Below are positions 35,070 through 44,374 of a DNA stretch of 64,000 nucleotides, one piece after another. The stretch covers positions 81,060 through 145,059 of the forward strand of contig NZ_JAOXLP010000011.1 in assembly GCF_025791835.1 (NCBI RefSeq), read 5' to 3'. The number at the start of each line of letters is the position of its first letter. The stretch's first letter is position 1. The notes beneath the pieces were generated by a model. It did not search any database and was not told where the DNA came from. It saw only the letters and a program-made list of their open reading frames with translations. The position numbers and the translations under genes are program-made. The stretch comes from Roseomonas xinghualingensis. Its GTDB lineage: Bacteria > Pseudomonadota > Alphaproteobacteria > Acetobacterales > Acetobacteraceae.

Positions 35070-36556
35070 GTCGCGGCCTTCGCCAGCAGAGCCGGGCCAA
35101 GCAGGGTGACGCCAAAGGCCAACAACAGCAATGTGCAAGCTGCGCCAAAGGCCAGTGCGGACCAGGTTTTGTTTGCCCGCGTTCGGACTGCCGAGATGCC
35201 GCCTAGCACCGGTAGGCCGAGCGCACGCAGATCATGCACCGTGTAGAAGGTGCCATCGATGCGGCCCAGCAGGATCGCCACAGCACCACCGGCACCAAGG
35301 CCTAGCACCAACACCGCCAGATCCAAAAGCCCGCGCTTTGGCCACACCGGGATGGTTGGCAGCATCGGTGGATCCACCACCTCGAGCTTAACCCGTTCCG
35401 TGCCCACCCGTGCGGCATCTGCAATCTGGATGGATTCGCGCCGGGCGAGCAGTTCCTCAAGATTGCGGCGAAGCACGGTGTAGTCGCGGTCCAGGTTCAT
35501 GAACTGCGCCTGGACCTCCGGCACGCCACGCGCAATCGTATCCAGCCTGTCTAGTTCGGCTTCCCCATCGCGCACCTGACGCTCCAGGGAGGCAACCTGA
35601 GCTTCCGCGTCCACCAGCCGCATCTTGATCTGCTCATAGACCGGATTTGGCCGGGAGGATGCGCGTGAGGTGGATTGACCATCATTGCCGCCGTTGGCGC
35701 GTAATTCCTGCAGCAAGGCGCGAGCGGTGACCACGTCTGGATGGCGATTGGTGAAGCGTAGTCGCAGTTCACGAAGGTTCCGCTCTGCTTCGACAAGGCG
35801 CGTGGCAGGGGAATCGTTGCCGCCTTCCGTCGTGCTGGGTGGAACCCCGACCAGTTGCTGCTTGGTCAGGTCTCGCCGCATCCTGGCATCCTGCAACTCG
35901 CCGCGTAGCTGTTGCACCCGGCTGCGGCCCCCTTCAAGGCGTGAGACGCCGCCTTCCGAAGGCAGGAGATCAATGTACTGCGCCTGGAAATCTGCGCGGC
36001 GTTGCTCGGCCTCGCGGAGTCTGGCTTCGTAGAAGGCGATCTGCTGAAGCAAGAACTGCCGGGCATTCTCGAATTGCTCCCGATCCGAGCCGACCGCAGC
36101 CTCAACGAAAACATCCAGCGTGTTCTTGACAACGTCATAGGCCATTTGAGGGCTGGGATCGGAGTACTCTATGGTAAACAGATTGCGTGTCTGCGCCGTG
36201 ATGCGGATGTCCTTCGATAGTTTCTCCAGAAGGCTCTCCCGCGTGGCCTCGCCGATCATCCGATCGCTCAGGTTGGATTTGTTGAATACCATCTCGAGAT
36301 TGGGTCGGCTCAGTAAGGTGCGCTGCAGCAGCTCGACTTGGCCGGCAGGCGAACTGTCCAGGGCTATGCCGCGTAGCAGCACGCCCAATACCGCGTCCGC
36401 ATCGGCATAGACGCGTGCGCGCACCTGGTATCTGTCAGGAATGGCATGCACGCCGACCCAGCCAAGTAGGCAAACGAGCCATGCCACAGCCAAAGCCTTC
36501 CAGCGGAAGCGCCAGGCGGCTGCAGCATGACGCCGGACCAGTGCGACGATCTGCAC
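35066..36556 (-). CDS. Polysaccharide co-polymerase / chain-length determinant (Wzc/GumC-like)
   Basis: A 496-residue inner-membrane protein with a transmembrane helix near residue 25 (ALAVAWLVCLLGWVGVHAI), a long periplasmic coiled-coil region (EQFENARQFLLQQIAFYEARLREAEQ) and a second helix near the C terminus. It belongs to the TIGR03007 type. The GTG start at 36556 has an AGGAG site seven bases upstream. Unlike Wzc it has no kinase domain, which is supplied by the following gene. Confidence 0.9.
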   Translation of the reverse strand: MQIVALVRRHAAAAWRFRWKALAVAWLVCLLGWVGVHAIPDRYQVRARVYADADAVLGVLLRGIALDSSPAGQVELLQRTLLSRPNLEMVFNKSNLSDRMIGEATRESLLEKLSKDIRITAQTRNLFTIEYSDPSPQMAYDVVKNTLDVFVEAAVGSDREQFENARQFLLQQIAFYEARLREAEQRRADFQAQYIDLLPSEGGVSRLEGGRSRVQQLRGELQDARMRRDLTKQQLVGVPPSTTEGGNDSPATRLVEAERNLRELRLRFTNRHPDVVTARALLQELRANGGNDGQSTSRASSRPNPVYEQIKMRLVDAEAQVASLERQVRDGEAELDRLDTIARGVPEVQAQFMNLDRDYTVLRRNLEELLARRESIQIADAARVGTERVKLEVVDPPMLPTIPVWPKRGLLDLAVLVLGLGAGGAVAILLGRIDGTFYTVHDLRALGLPVLGGISAVRTRANKTWSALAFGAACTLLLLAFGVTLLGPALLAKAAT

Positions 36557-36568
36557 CCTGTCTCTCCT

Positions 36569-37192
36569 CTAGAACCAGGCAGTGGGTATGACGAGAGTGT
36601 CCCCGGGCTGGAGGGGCATGTCCTGGGTCACGTCACCCTCGCGCAGCAGATCAGCCAGGCGCACTCGGATTCTGTCAGCCTGACCGCTTTCCGGTCTGCG
36701 ACGTATGATCTCGGCCCTATTGCCTGCCGCATACCGTGTCAGCCCCTTCGCCTCGATCATCACGTCCAGCACGGTCATGCCCTCGCGATAGGGAAGAGCC
36801 ATGGGTTGTGCGGCCTCGCCGATCAGGCGGATCTGCCGGCTGGGAGGTCCGAGGAAGGATTGCACCATCACTGTCACGTTCGGCTCGAGTACGTAGCTTC
36901 CTAGCTGCTTCTCGATATCGTTCGCGAGTTGTGTGGGGGTGCGGCCTGCAGCGTTCAGGTCAGGGATCAATGGGAGGGAAAGGCGCCCGTCTGGCCGCAC
37001 CGGAAGATCCGTCGCGCTAAGTTCTGGCGCCCGGTAGACGAAGACATTGAGCTTGTCTCCAGGGCCGATCACGTAATCAGGTGCCGACATAACCGGCTCG
37101 GAAACCGAAGGCGGCGGTGGTGCACTGCATGCCGAGAGAAGAGCCATAAGCCCAGCCGCATACGAACCGACACGCACACGTTGCTCCCCCAT
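36569..37192 (-). CDS. Wza-like polysaccharide export lipoprotein (TIGR03027 type)
   Basis: A 207-residue outer-membrane lipoprotein with lipobox LLSAC near residue 22. The poly_export (PES) domain is clear in YVIGPGDKLNVFVYRAPELS and the SLBB-like segment RLIGEAAQPMALPYREGMTVLDVM. It forms the channel through which EPS leaves. I chose ATG 37192; the 31 upstream in-frame residues carry no signal. It is the first gene of the leftward arm. Confidence 0.88.
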   Translation of the reverse strand: MGEQRVRVGSYAAGLMALLSACSAPPPPSVSEPVMSAPDYVIGPGDKLNVFVYRAPELSATDLPVRPDGRLSLPLIPDLNAAGRTPTQLANDIEKQLGSYVLEPNVTVMVQSFLGPPSRQIRLIGEAAQPMALPYREGMTVLDVMIEAKGLTRYAAGNRAEIIRRRPESGQADRIRVRLADLLREGDVTQDMPLQPGDTLVIPTAWF

Positions 37193-37559
37193 GTCTTCTG
37201 TCTCGTCCTTTCCAATCAGCGGTTTGGGCTGTGCAGAAGCCTTGTTCTTATCGCCCGATCCGTGACCGCAGAAGTTGTAAACCAAGCGGCATTATACGTG
37301 GTTTGAGGATGCATGCGAGCACAAAACAACGGTACCGAAACAAATTGAAGCTCTCTCGGCAACGTGAACTTCCTTTCTTATCCGGAATATTCGACAGTCT
37401 GCCGGTGAGCCTTTGGGTGCCGGGAACGCACCTCCCGCAAGAGGCGGAAGAAGAAATACACGTCCCGCGTGTGAGTTGTTGGGGAGCGCCTGTCGGCAAT
37501 CTGCATATGAGCGATCTTCTTCAGCCGCGGCCTAGGATCTCTCGCTCAGAGGGACAGCC
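37193..37559. other. Divergent intergenic regulatory region of the EPS locus
   Basis: This 367-bp stretch separates the leftward export arm from the rightward sugar-transferase arm. It is more AT-rich than the genes around it. It contains a minus-strand TATAAT (37291-37296) and a short inverted repeat ACACG-TCCCG-CGTGT (37458-37472). No gene is seen. Confidence 0.5.
37291..37296 (-). promoter_or_regulatory. Candidate -10 box for the leftward EPS arm
   Basis: A perfect TATAAT on the minus strand about 95-100 bp upstream of the Wza-like gene. The region 17-18 bp upstream has no good TTGACA match, so this is a weak promoter call. Confidence 0.3.
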
Positions 37560-38915
37560 ATGACAAATCTATTCGGCCACAGCGTCCGGTCCGAGATGCT
37601 TCTTCTTTATCTGGTAGAGGGCCTCGTGTGCTTTAGTGCGGTCTATCTCCTCCTTGCTATGGGAGCGGCCCAGAGCACACTGGTTGAGGGCGGGGGCGGT
37701 GCTGCTTTCGCTGCGGTGCTCGCCCTTTCCTCGGGGCCGGTATCGGGTGCAGCTGGACTCTATCAGCTTGAGGCATGGTCTCAGATTAGGCGAATTGTTG
37801 CGGGTGTGATATTTGCTGGCTTGCTTTTGCTGGCACTCGCCTTGCTTACTCTCAAAGTGCTTGGACCGGTTTTCCCCGAGGGGCTGGTGTGGCAAGGCCT
37901 GCTGGAAGTCCTTCTTGCGACGACCGCTGCTGTTGTGCTGACGCGCATCGGCTTCGTCAGTGCCTCGCGTGCCGGTCTGTTCACTCGCCGTGTCGCGGTC
38001 GTACGTGGGGCTTCCGGGCCATCTCAGACAGAGGCCGTGGTGCAGGATGATCGAGCGCCAGGGTCTTTTGAGATCGCACTTACTGCCGAGGGAAGCGAGA
38101 ACCTGGATGCCGAGCTTGCGCTGGACCGCTTGCGTTCTCATCACGTGTGGGCCGTCATCGCGGCAGATCCTGCTACAATCCCTGAGGATATCCGGCAGCG
38201 CTGCAACGGCGCCGGCGTGCGGGTCTTCGGTGATACCGAATTCTGCGAGCGTCATCTAGGCAGGGTAAACCTCGATTGTCTCCCGGTTGAAGGAATTGCC
38301 GCTTCCGGCCGCGCACATGAAGGGCGGGTGGAGGCAGCGCTCCGGCGCGGTTTTGACGCAACAGTTTCCCTTCTGCTCCTGCTGCTGACATTACCGCTGC
38401 TGCTGTTGACTGCGCTCGCCATCAAGATCGACAGCCCAGGGCCCATCTTCTATCGGCAAGAGCGGGTCGGGCGAGACGGCCGGGTTTTCATGCTGCTTAA
38501 GTTTCGCAGCATGAGGATGGACGCCGAAGCCGGCGGAACGCCACGTTGGGCGACAAGGCATGATCAGCGCGTCACCCAGGTCGGGCGGTTCATTCGTCTG
38601 ACCCGCATAGACGAGATACCGCAGGTTTTGAACGTACTGCGTGGAGACATGGCCTTCGTTGGACCCCGGCCTGAGCGACCCATTTTCGTGGAGCAGCTTG
38701 AGCGCCTTATCCCGCATTATCGCGACCGCGCCTGCGTCAAGCCTGGTATTACCGGATGGGCGCAGATCAACTTTCCCTATGGCGCCTCTGTTGAGGATGC
38801 GCGGCAGAAGCTGGCCTATGATCTCTACTACATCCGGCGGCGCAGTCTTTTCCTCGATCTGCTGATCCTTATCGCGACGGTGCGGGTTGTCCTGTTTCAG
38901 GAAGGCTCACGATGA
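37560..38915 (+). CDS. Undecaprenyl-phosphate sugar transferase, XrtA type (TIGR03013)
   Basis: A 451-residue priming glycosyltransferase. Several N-terminal membrane helices and a Rossmann-like middle part are followed by a complete C-terminal bacterial sugar-transferase domain: YRQERVGRDGRVFMLLKFRSM, the acidic TRIDEIPQVLNVLRGDM, GPRPERP and KPGITGWAQIN. It transfers the first sugar-1-phosphate to undecaprenyl phosphate. Its stop overlaps a short downstream frame at 38912 as ATGA. Confidence 0.9.
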   Translation: MTNLFGHSVRSEMLLLYLVEGLVCFSAVYLLLAMGAAQSTLVEGGGGAAFAAVLALSSGPVSGAAGLYQLEAWSQIRRIVAGVIFAGLLLLALALLTLKVLGPVFPEGLVWQGLLEVLLATTAAVVLTRIGFVSASRAGLFTRRVAVVRGASGPSQTEAVVQDDRAPGSFEIALTAEGSENLDAELALDRLRSHHVWAVIAADPATIPEDIRQRCNGAGVRVFGDTEFCERHLGRVNLDCLPVEGIAASGRAHEGRVEAALRRGFDATVSLLLLLLTLPLLLLTALAIKIDSPGPIFYRQERVGRDGRVFMLLKFRSMRMDAEAGGTPRWATRHDQRVTQVGRFIRLTRIDEIPQVLNVLRGDMAFVGPRPERPIFVEQLERLIPHYRDRACVKPGITGWAQINFPYGASVEDARQKLAYDLYYIRRRSLFLDLLILIATVRVVLFQEGSR

Positions 38916-39166
38916 GTGCGCCAGTGGATGGGCGGGAAGGCCTGCGCTTGGCCTGGAGGCATGATCCTTCCGTCGCGCAAGAACTACACGCCAGATTTTC
39001 CAATAGAAGTGCTGCGAGCGCGTTCGGTTTAGTAACGGATGACAGAGATCTGTATCGCGGCTGCATGGGAGCTGGCTGGATACACTGTTCGGCGCTTGCT
39101 GGTGCGGCGCCAGCGCTGCCACCGGAAATGCCGGCACGGCCTATTATGGGACCCGCGCTGTCATGA
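38912..39166 (+). pseudogene. Short unassigned frame coupled to the sugar transferase
   Basis: An 84-codon frame starting at ATG 38912 with an ATGA overlap. The N-terminal half is protein-like (GLRLAWRHDPSVAQELHARF) and looks like the beginning of an acyl- or other transferase, but the C-terminal half loses character and it ends at 39166. No known domain could be assigned. It may be a remnant of a disrupted gene or not translated. Confidence 0.25.
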
Positions 39167-39622
39167 TGGATCCTGCTCGCGAGCGTGCGGTGGATGCTGG
39201 CACTATGTGGGGCAACACCAGAGGCGTGGAACCACAACAGTGATCTGCGCAGCTGTGTTCGCTAGCGCGCCTCTGGAGCATTCCTTGCGCGATGCTGCCG
39301 GGGAAGGGAATGCTCATGGGATTGCATCCCGTGTTGCGTGTGAGAGATTGCCGAAGATGGCCAAATCTGGGTGCGGCGGCATGAGCACTCCACTGCTCCA
39401 AGGGAGCGTTCAGTGTGGTTGGCGTCACTGTTCCGGCAGAGCCCGTCAGCATCATCTGGGTCGCGGTTTTGGGCAGGCTGTCCAAGGTCATGTTTTGAGG
39501 GGTAGGGCTGAGGCTCAATCTTCGTGCCTTGGGCAGAGATCCTGGGGCAGGATCGGGGGCGTGCTGTGACGCTCATCGAAGAAGCAAGTGCTACACACAT
39601 GGTAAGCGCTGGTTCTGTCAGG
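39167..39622. other. Gene-poor stretch
   Basis: No convincing gene was found in this roughly 455-bp interval on either strand. Open frames here, such as the minus-strand one at 39144-39518, lack family similarity and a plausible start. It may be decayed coding DNA. Confidence 0.4.
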
Positions 39623-40816
39623 ATGAAGAAGCCGATCCGGCTGCTGACCTTCAGCACGCTGTACCCCAATTCGCAGCGTCCGGCGCATGGCGTCTTCGTA
39701 GAGAACCGGCTGAGGCATCTTGTTGCCGGTGGCGAGGCAGCAAGTACGGTTCTGGCACCCGTGCCGTGGTTCCCTCTGCGATCATCCAGCTTTGGCGACT
39801 GGGCGCGACATGCTGCGGTACCGAAACAGGATGTTCGGTATGGCTTGGCCATGCATCACCCGCGTTATCCGGTCATCCCGCGCATCGGCATGTCTGTGGC
39901 GCCCTTGCTGCTCTACCGGGCTGCTGCGGTGGCGGTGGAAAAGTTGGTGGCAGGTGGCCTGCAGTTCGACCTTATCGATGCTCACTACCTTTACCCGGAC
40001 GGCGTGGCGGCGGTCTGGCTGGGTCGCCGCTTTGGGAAGCCCGTGGTGGTGACTGCGCGTGGCTCCGATGTCAGCCTTTTGCCGCGCTACCACGTGCCAC
40101 GGCGGTTGATCCAGGGAGCGATCGCCGGTGCCGACGCCCTTATTTCGGTGAGTGCAGGGCTGAAAGAGGGGCTGGTGGCGCTCGGGGCGCCAGCGGACAA
40201 GGTCATGGTTCTACGCAATGGCGTGGATCTGGAAATGTTCCACCCTGTGATAGATCGCGCGGCGGCGCGGGCGGAGTTGGGGTTGGGAGAGGGGCCTACC
40301 CTTCTCTCTGCCGGCCACCTCATCGAACGGAAGGGCCATAACCACGTCATCGAGGCGTTGGGCATGCTTCCCGGTCACACCTTGGTCGTGGTCGGTGAAG
40401 GCCCCGAGCGGGGAGCGCTGCAGGATTTGGCGCGGCGCTTGGGAGTGGCTGATCGCGTGCGCCTGCTGGGGGCCTGCCCCCATTACCGTATGCCACTCTA
40501 CTACACCGCGGCCGATGTGCTGGTGCTTGCCTCAAGCCGGGAAGGCTGGGCGAATGTGTTGCTGGAGGCGATGGCCTGCGGCACGCCGGTCGTCGCAAGC
40601 CCTGCATGGGGAAGTCGGGAGGCGGTGCGGGCCCCGGAAGCGGGACTGGTGCTGGGCGAGGTCACGGCAAAGGCCATCGCGGATGGGGTGCGCCACCTGC
40701 TTGCCGCCCCGCCGGCCCGCGAGGCAACACGGCGCTACGCGGCAGGCTTTGGTTGGGACGAGACGACCGCCGGGCAGATTGCCGTGTTCCGCAGAGTGTT
40801 GGGGCAGGTGCAATGA
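39623..40816 (+). CDS. Glycosyltransferase family 4 (TuaC-like)
   Basis: A 397-residue GT-B enzyme. KPIRLLTFSTLYPNSQRP, the mid-segment DLIDAHYLYPDGVAAVWLG and VVVTARGSDVSLL are typical acceptor-domain segments; GWANVLLEAMACGTPVVAS is the donor-site E-x7-E region. The most protein-like start is ATG 39623; an upstream in-frame ATG at 39599 is possible. It extends the EPS repeat unit. Confidence 0.85.
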   Translation: MKKPIRLLTFSTLYPNSQRPAHGVFVENRLRHLVAGGEAASTVLAPVPWFPLRSSSFGDWARHAAVPKQDVRYGLAMHHPRYPVIPRIGMSVAPLLLYRAAAVAVEKLVAGGLQFDLIDAHYLYPDGVAAVWLGRRFGKPVVVTARGSDVSLLPRYHVPRRLIQGAIAGADALISVSAGLKEGLVALGAPADKVMVLRNGVDLEMFHPVIDRAAARAELGLGEGPTLLSAGHLIERKGHNHVIEALGMLPGHTLVVVGEGPERGALQDLARRLGVADRVRLLGACPHYRMPLYYTAADVLVLASSREGWANVLLEAMACGTPVVASPAWGSREAVRAPEAGLVLGEVTAKAIADGVRHLLAAPPAREATRRYAAGFGWDETTAGQIAVFRRVLGQVQ

Positions 40817-40922
40817 ATGGCTGCATTGTTCCGGACGATGTGCGGTGGGGCGCCACAGAAAGCGCGTCGAGGCATCAGGCATGCGTCACGCCTGCCGCTC
40901 AAACGGGAGGACCGGGAAGGTG

Positions 40923-41921
40923 ATGTATCTCGTGACCGGGGGCTGCGGCTTCATTGGTTCCCATCTTTGCGCCGCATTGCGAGCGCGCGGCGATCAAGTT
41001 CGGGTGCTGGACGACCTTTCGACCGGTTCGGAAGAGAACTTGGCTCCGGGTGTAGATCTGGTGCGAGGCAATGTAGCCGACCCTGTCGCCGTGCGAGCGG
41101 CGATGGAAGGCGTGAATGGATGCTTTCACTTGGCCGCGATCGCTTCGGTGGAGCGGGGGGTAAGGGAGTGGCTGAATACCCATCAGGCCAATCTCTGCGG
41201 AACCATCGGAATCTTGGAAGAGGCCGCTCGTGCGCGGGGGCGTATACCGGTTGTCTACGCCTCTTCAGCCGCAGTCTATGGTGATTGTGATGCACTGCCG
41301 CTGACCGAGGATGCGCCAACCTGGCCATTATCGGCCTATGGTGCGGACAAGCTGGGATGTGAGCTCCATGCACGCGTGGCGGGGGTGGTGCACCAGGTAC
41401 CCAGCATCGGACTGCGCTTCTTCAATGTGTTTGGGCCGCGGCAGGACCCCCGCTCTCCCTACTCCGGGGTGATCTCGATCTTCTGCGACAGGCTGTCGCG
41501 GGGTGAGCCGGTGACCATCTTTGGCGACGGGGGGCAGACGCGGGATTTCGTGTTCGTTGCCGATGTCGTGATAGCTATGATGGCGGCAATGGGACAAGCT
41601 TCCACAGCAGCTCCGGTGCTGAATGTTTGCACGGGCAGACCGACTTCGGTGCGGGAGCTTGCGGCTGTTGTAGCGAATCTTTGTAGCACTCGCCTTGAGG
41701 TCCGGCAGCAGCCTCCACGATCTGGCGAGATCCGGCACTCTCTGGGATCACCAAGCCTGGCCCAGGCGAAACTGGGGTTGCCATCCCCAGAGGGCCTTTC
41801 GACGGGCTTGGCGCAAGTGGTGGCTTGGCTGCGTGCTGGGCGGCCGGGATTGGCCCCCGCTTCGCAATCAGCCAATCAACCAGCGGATCGTCGCTCCGAT
41901 TACCAGCCAGCATACCAGTGA
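40923..41921 (+). CDS. NAD-dependent nucleotide-sugar epimerase
   Basis: A 332-residue extended SDR. The cofactor motif GGCGFIGSHL is at the N terminus. The catalytic YxxxK is YGADK after the serine-rich segment YASSAAVYGD, and FFNVFGPRQDP matches UDP-sugar epimerases. It probably interconverts UDP-hexoses or uronic acids to supply EPS precursors. The C-terminal ~20 residues (from ASQSANQPADRRSD) look unlike the family and overlap antisense to a small membrane frame at 41868-42041. Confidence 0.87.
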   Translation: MYLVTGGCGFIGSHLCAALRARGDQVRVLDDLSTGSEENLAPGVDLVRGNVADPVAVRAAMEGVNGCFHLAAIASVERGVREWLNTHQANLCGTIGILEEAARARGRIPVVYASSAAVYGDCDALPLTEDAPTWPLSAYGADKLGCELHARVAGVVHQVPSIGLRFFNVFGPRQDPRSPYSGVISIFCDRLSRGEPVTIFGDGGQTRDFVFVADVVIAMMAAMGQASTAAPVLNVCTGRPTSVRELAAVVANLCSTRLEVRQQPPRSGEIRHSLGSPSLAQAKLGLPSPEGLSTGLAQVVAWLRAGRPGLAPASQSANQPADRRSDYQPAYQ

Positions 41922-42041
41922 GATGGCGATGATCAGCAATGCTGCCGCCGGCCATGACAGGGGGCGGTGCAGATCCCGCACGTGGATTGCATTGGATGCC
42001 GTTTTGGAATCGAAACTTCTTGCCTTTTCAGCCCAGTTCAC
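41868..42041 (-). CDS. Small single-pass membrane protein (candidate)
   Basis: A 57-residue frame starting at GTG 42039-42041, with GGAG placed eight bases upstream. The C-terminal half is a strong hydrophobic helix (PAAALLIIAISLVCWLVIGA) after a polar N terminus. It overlaps the epimerase 3' end antisense over 54 bp. It has no known family. The good ribosome site and helix make translation plausible, but it might be a shadow. Confidence 0.4.
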   Translation of the reverse strand: MNWAEKARSFDSKTASNAIHVRDLHRPLSWPAAALLIIAISLVCWLVIGATIRWLIG

Positions 42042-42342
42042 TGGAAAATCTCCACAAGTGGCGGGAATGAATCTTGTCCCTTCTCTATTGGGGGCCGTGC
42101 CACGCAGGGGCGTTACCTCAAGAGGATCTGACATGTTTGACCATCTTGCTGGAAACAACTCTGTAACGCAACGTCTGGTTGTGCCCAAAGGTTGTGGTAA
42201 TGCAACAAAATTCATTGGGGGCCGCAGAGCTACCCCATAGGTTACTCGCTCCGGGAAGCTCGTGAGGCAGGTGCGCCCTGCACCTGATCTAACAAGGGCC
42301 TTTTGGATCCCAGTTCTTCCCAGGGATGTTGGAGAAGATCGA
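42042..42342. other. Non-coding upstream region of the amidotransferase gene
   Basis: A 301-bp stretch with no gene. It lies between the small minus-strand frame and the amidotransferase start, and probably holds promoters for one or both. No -35/-10 pair is convincing. Confidence 0.4.
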
Positions 42343-44265
42343 ATGTGTGGCGTGGTAGGACTTTTCCACCTCTCCTGCCCACTCATGCCGGACCTCAGCC
42401 TGGTTCGACGCATGGCGGATGCGCTGCGCCATCGCGGACCAGACGGGGAAGGCTATCATGTGGAGCCGGGGCTGGCCTTCGGCCACAGGCGGCTTGCGAT
42501 CGTCGATCTCGGTGGAGGGGCTCAGCCCATGTCCAACGAGGATGGATCGGTCGTCGTCGTCTTCAATGGAGAGATCTACAACCATGAATTGCTTCGCCGC
42601 GAGCTGGAGGAAGCCGGCCATCGCTTCCGTACCAGATCCGATACCGAGGCAATCATTCATGGCTGGGAGGAATGGGGAGTAGGCTGCCTGGAACGCTTGC
42701 GTGGCATGTTTGCGTTCGCTCTCTGGGATCGGGAGCGCGGCGAACTACTATTGGCGCGCGACCGGCTGGGCGAGAAGCCGCTGTACTACACCCAGCTGCC
42801 TGGCGGGGTTTTCGCCTTTGCCTCAGAGATGGCCGGATTGCATCCCCTGCCTGGCTTGCCCCGGAAGATAGATCTGGCGGCGTTGGATGATTTCCTGGCC
42901 TTGGGCTATGTGCCAGACCCAGCCACCATCTATGAGGGTGTCCGTAAGCTGCCCGCCGGGCATTTTCTGCTGTTGCGCCGCGGCGAGAGTGTAGCTGAAG
43001 CAAAACGATACTGGCGTCCGCCGGTTGAGACGGAGCCGGTACCTGGGAATGCGCCGGCGGAATTGCATTCTCTCCTGCGTGCTTGCGTCAAGGACAGATT
43101 GATGTCCGATGTGCCGCTCGGGGCCTTTCTCTCGGGCGGCGTGGATTCCAGCGCCGTGACTGCATTCGCGGCGGAAGCGGTTTCAGCCCAGCTTTCCACC
43201 TTTACCATTGGCTTTCCCGGTGCGGGCGATGAGCGCGCCCTCGCAGCCCTGGTCGCACAGCGTTTTGCAACCGCGCATCACGCTGAAATAGGCACGGCTG
43301 ACTACCTGGCCGCTGCCCGGGACCAGGCGCGAATCTTTGGCGAACCGTTCGGGGACCATTCTGCCGTACCCACGCTCAGTGTATGCCGGCTTGCCAGGCG
43401 GCATGTTACCGTGGCGCTATCCGGTGATGGCGGTGATGAGGTTTTTGCCGGTTACCGCCGCTACCGTTGGCACCTGCTGGCCGAGGCGGTGCGCGCCTTC
43501 ATTCCTGCCTCGGCCAGACGCAGGGTCCTGGGTGGTATCGCCAGCATCTATCCGAAGCTCGATCGTGCACCGCGTTGGCTGCGTGCCAAACACACGCTGA
43601 CCGAGATCAGCATGGACAGCATGATGGGCTACTATCGCACCGTTTGCCGGTTACACCATGACCGGAGGCGCGGATTGCTGTCAGCAAAGGTGCGTGCCTC
43701 GTTGGATGGGCATGACCCGGCAGCACGATTTGGCGCGCTGATGGGGGAATGTGACCCCGACGAGCCGCTGCTGCAGGCTCAGTATGCGGATCTGCACACT
43801 TACCTGCCGGGAGATATCCTGACCAAGGTGGACCGCACCAGCATGGCCGTCTCGCTGGAAGTCCGCCCTCCGCTCCTTGACCATGAGTTCGTCGCCTGGG
43901 GTATGGGATTGCCGGCACGCCTGAAGCTGAGGGACGGCGTTGGGAAGCACGTACTTCGCACTGCGATGGCGCCATATCTGCCGCCTGGAATCCTTGACCG
44001 AGGCAAGCAGGGCTTTGCCGATACCATCGGTGACCAACTCCGTGTCCAGGCTTCCTTGGTTCAAAAGCGGTTGCTGAGCGACGCGATGCTGTCCTCTGGA
44101 CTGTTCGACGAAGGGGCCCTCACCAGACTTGTGGACGAGCATGCGTCCGGCCGGTCCGACCATGCCCAGGCCTTGTGGCAGCTCCTGGTTCTGGAGGGAT
44201 TTCTGAAAGGCAGTGCGCAGGGCTCGGATTCAATTCGCCAGGAACCGGGTTTGGTGTGGGCCTGA
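42343..44265 (+). CDS. Asparagine-synthase-like amidotransferase, XrtA-associated (TIGR03108 type)
   Basis: A 640-residue two-domain enzyme. The N-terminal class II glutaminase begins MCGVVGLF with the nucleophile Cys2, and HRRLAIVDL and FNGEIYNH bind glutamine. The synthase domain has the PP-loop LSGGVDSSAV, and GDGGDEVFAGY follows. It should amidate a carboxylate on the EPS or a precursor. ATG 42343 is the only start that exposes Cys2, and GGAGAA lies upstream. Confidence 0.92.
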   Translation: MCGVVGLFHLSCPLMPDLSLVRRMADALRHRGPDGEGYHVEPGLAFGHRRLAIVDLGGGAQPMSNEDGSVVVVFNGEIYNHELLRRELEEAGHRFRTRSDTEAIIHGWEEWGVGCLERLRGMFAFALWDRERGELLLARDRLGEKPLYYTQLPGGVFAFASEMAGLHPLPGLPRKIDLAALDDFLALGYVPDPATIYEGVRKLPAGHFLLLRRGESVAEAKRYWRPPVETEPVPGNAPAELHSLLRACVKDRLMSDVPLGAFLSGGVDSSAVTAFAAEAVSAQLSTFTIGFPGAGDERALAALVAQRFATAHHAEIGTADYLAAARDQARIFGEPFGDHSAVPTLSVCRLARRHVTVALSGDGGDEVFAGYRRYRWHLLAEAVRAFIPASARRRVLGGIASIYPKLDRAPRWLRAKHTLTEISMDSMMGYYRTVCRLHHDRRRGLLSAKVRASLDGHDPAARFGALMGECDPDEPLLQAQYADLHTYLPGDILTKVDRTSMAVSLEVRPPLLDHEFVAWGMGLPARLKLRDGVGKHVLRTAMAPYLPPGILDRGKQGFADTIGDQLRVQASLVQKRLLSDAMLSSGLFDEGALTRLVDEHASGRSDHAQALWQLLVLEGFLKGSAQGSDSIRQEPGLVWA

Positions 44266-44374
44266 TCTATGACGGAACAGATGCGGGATTGCAGGGCTGT
44301 TTCATCGAAAGCCGCTCTCCTTCCGGTCGACGGTAAGGCGGTCGTTGAAAGGCGACCTGGACTAGGGGCCTGAG

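Noticed and set aside
39144..39518. Minus-strand frame in the EPS gap
   Set aside because: There is no recognisable domain, no ribosome site and no neighbour support.
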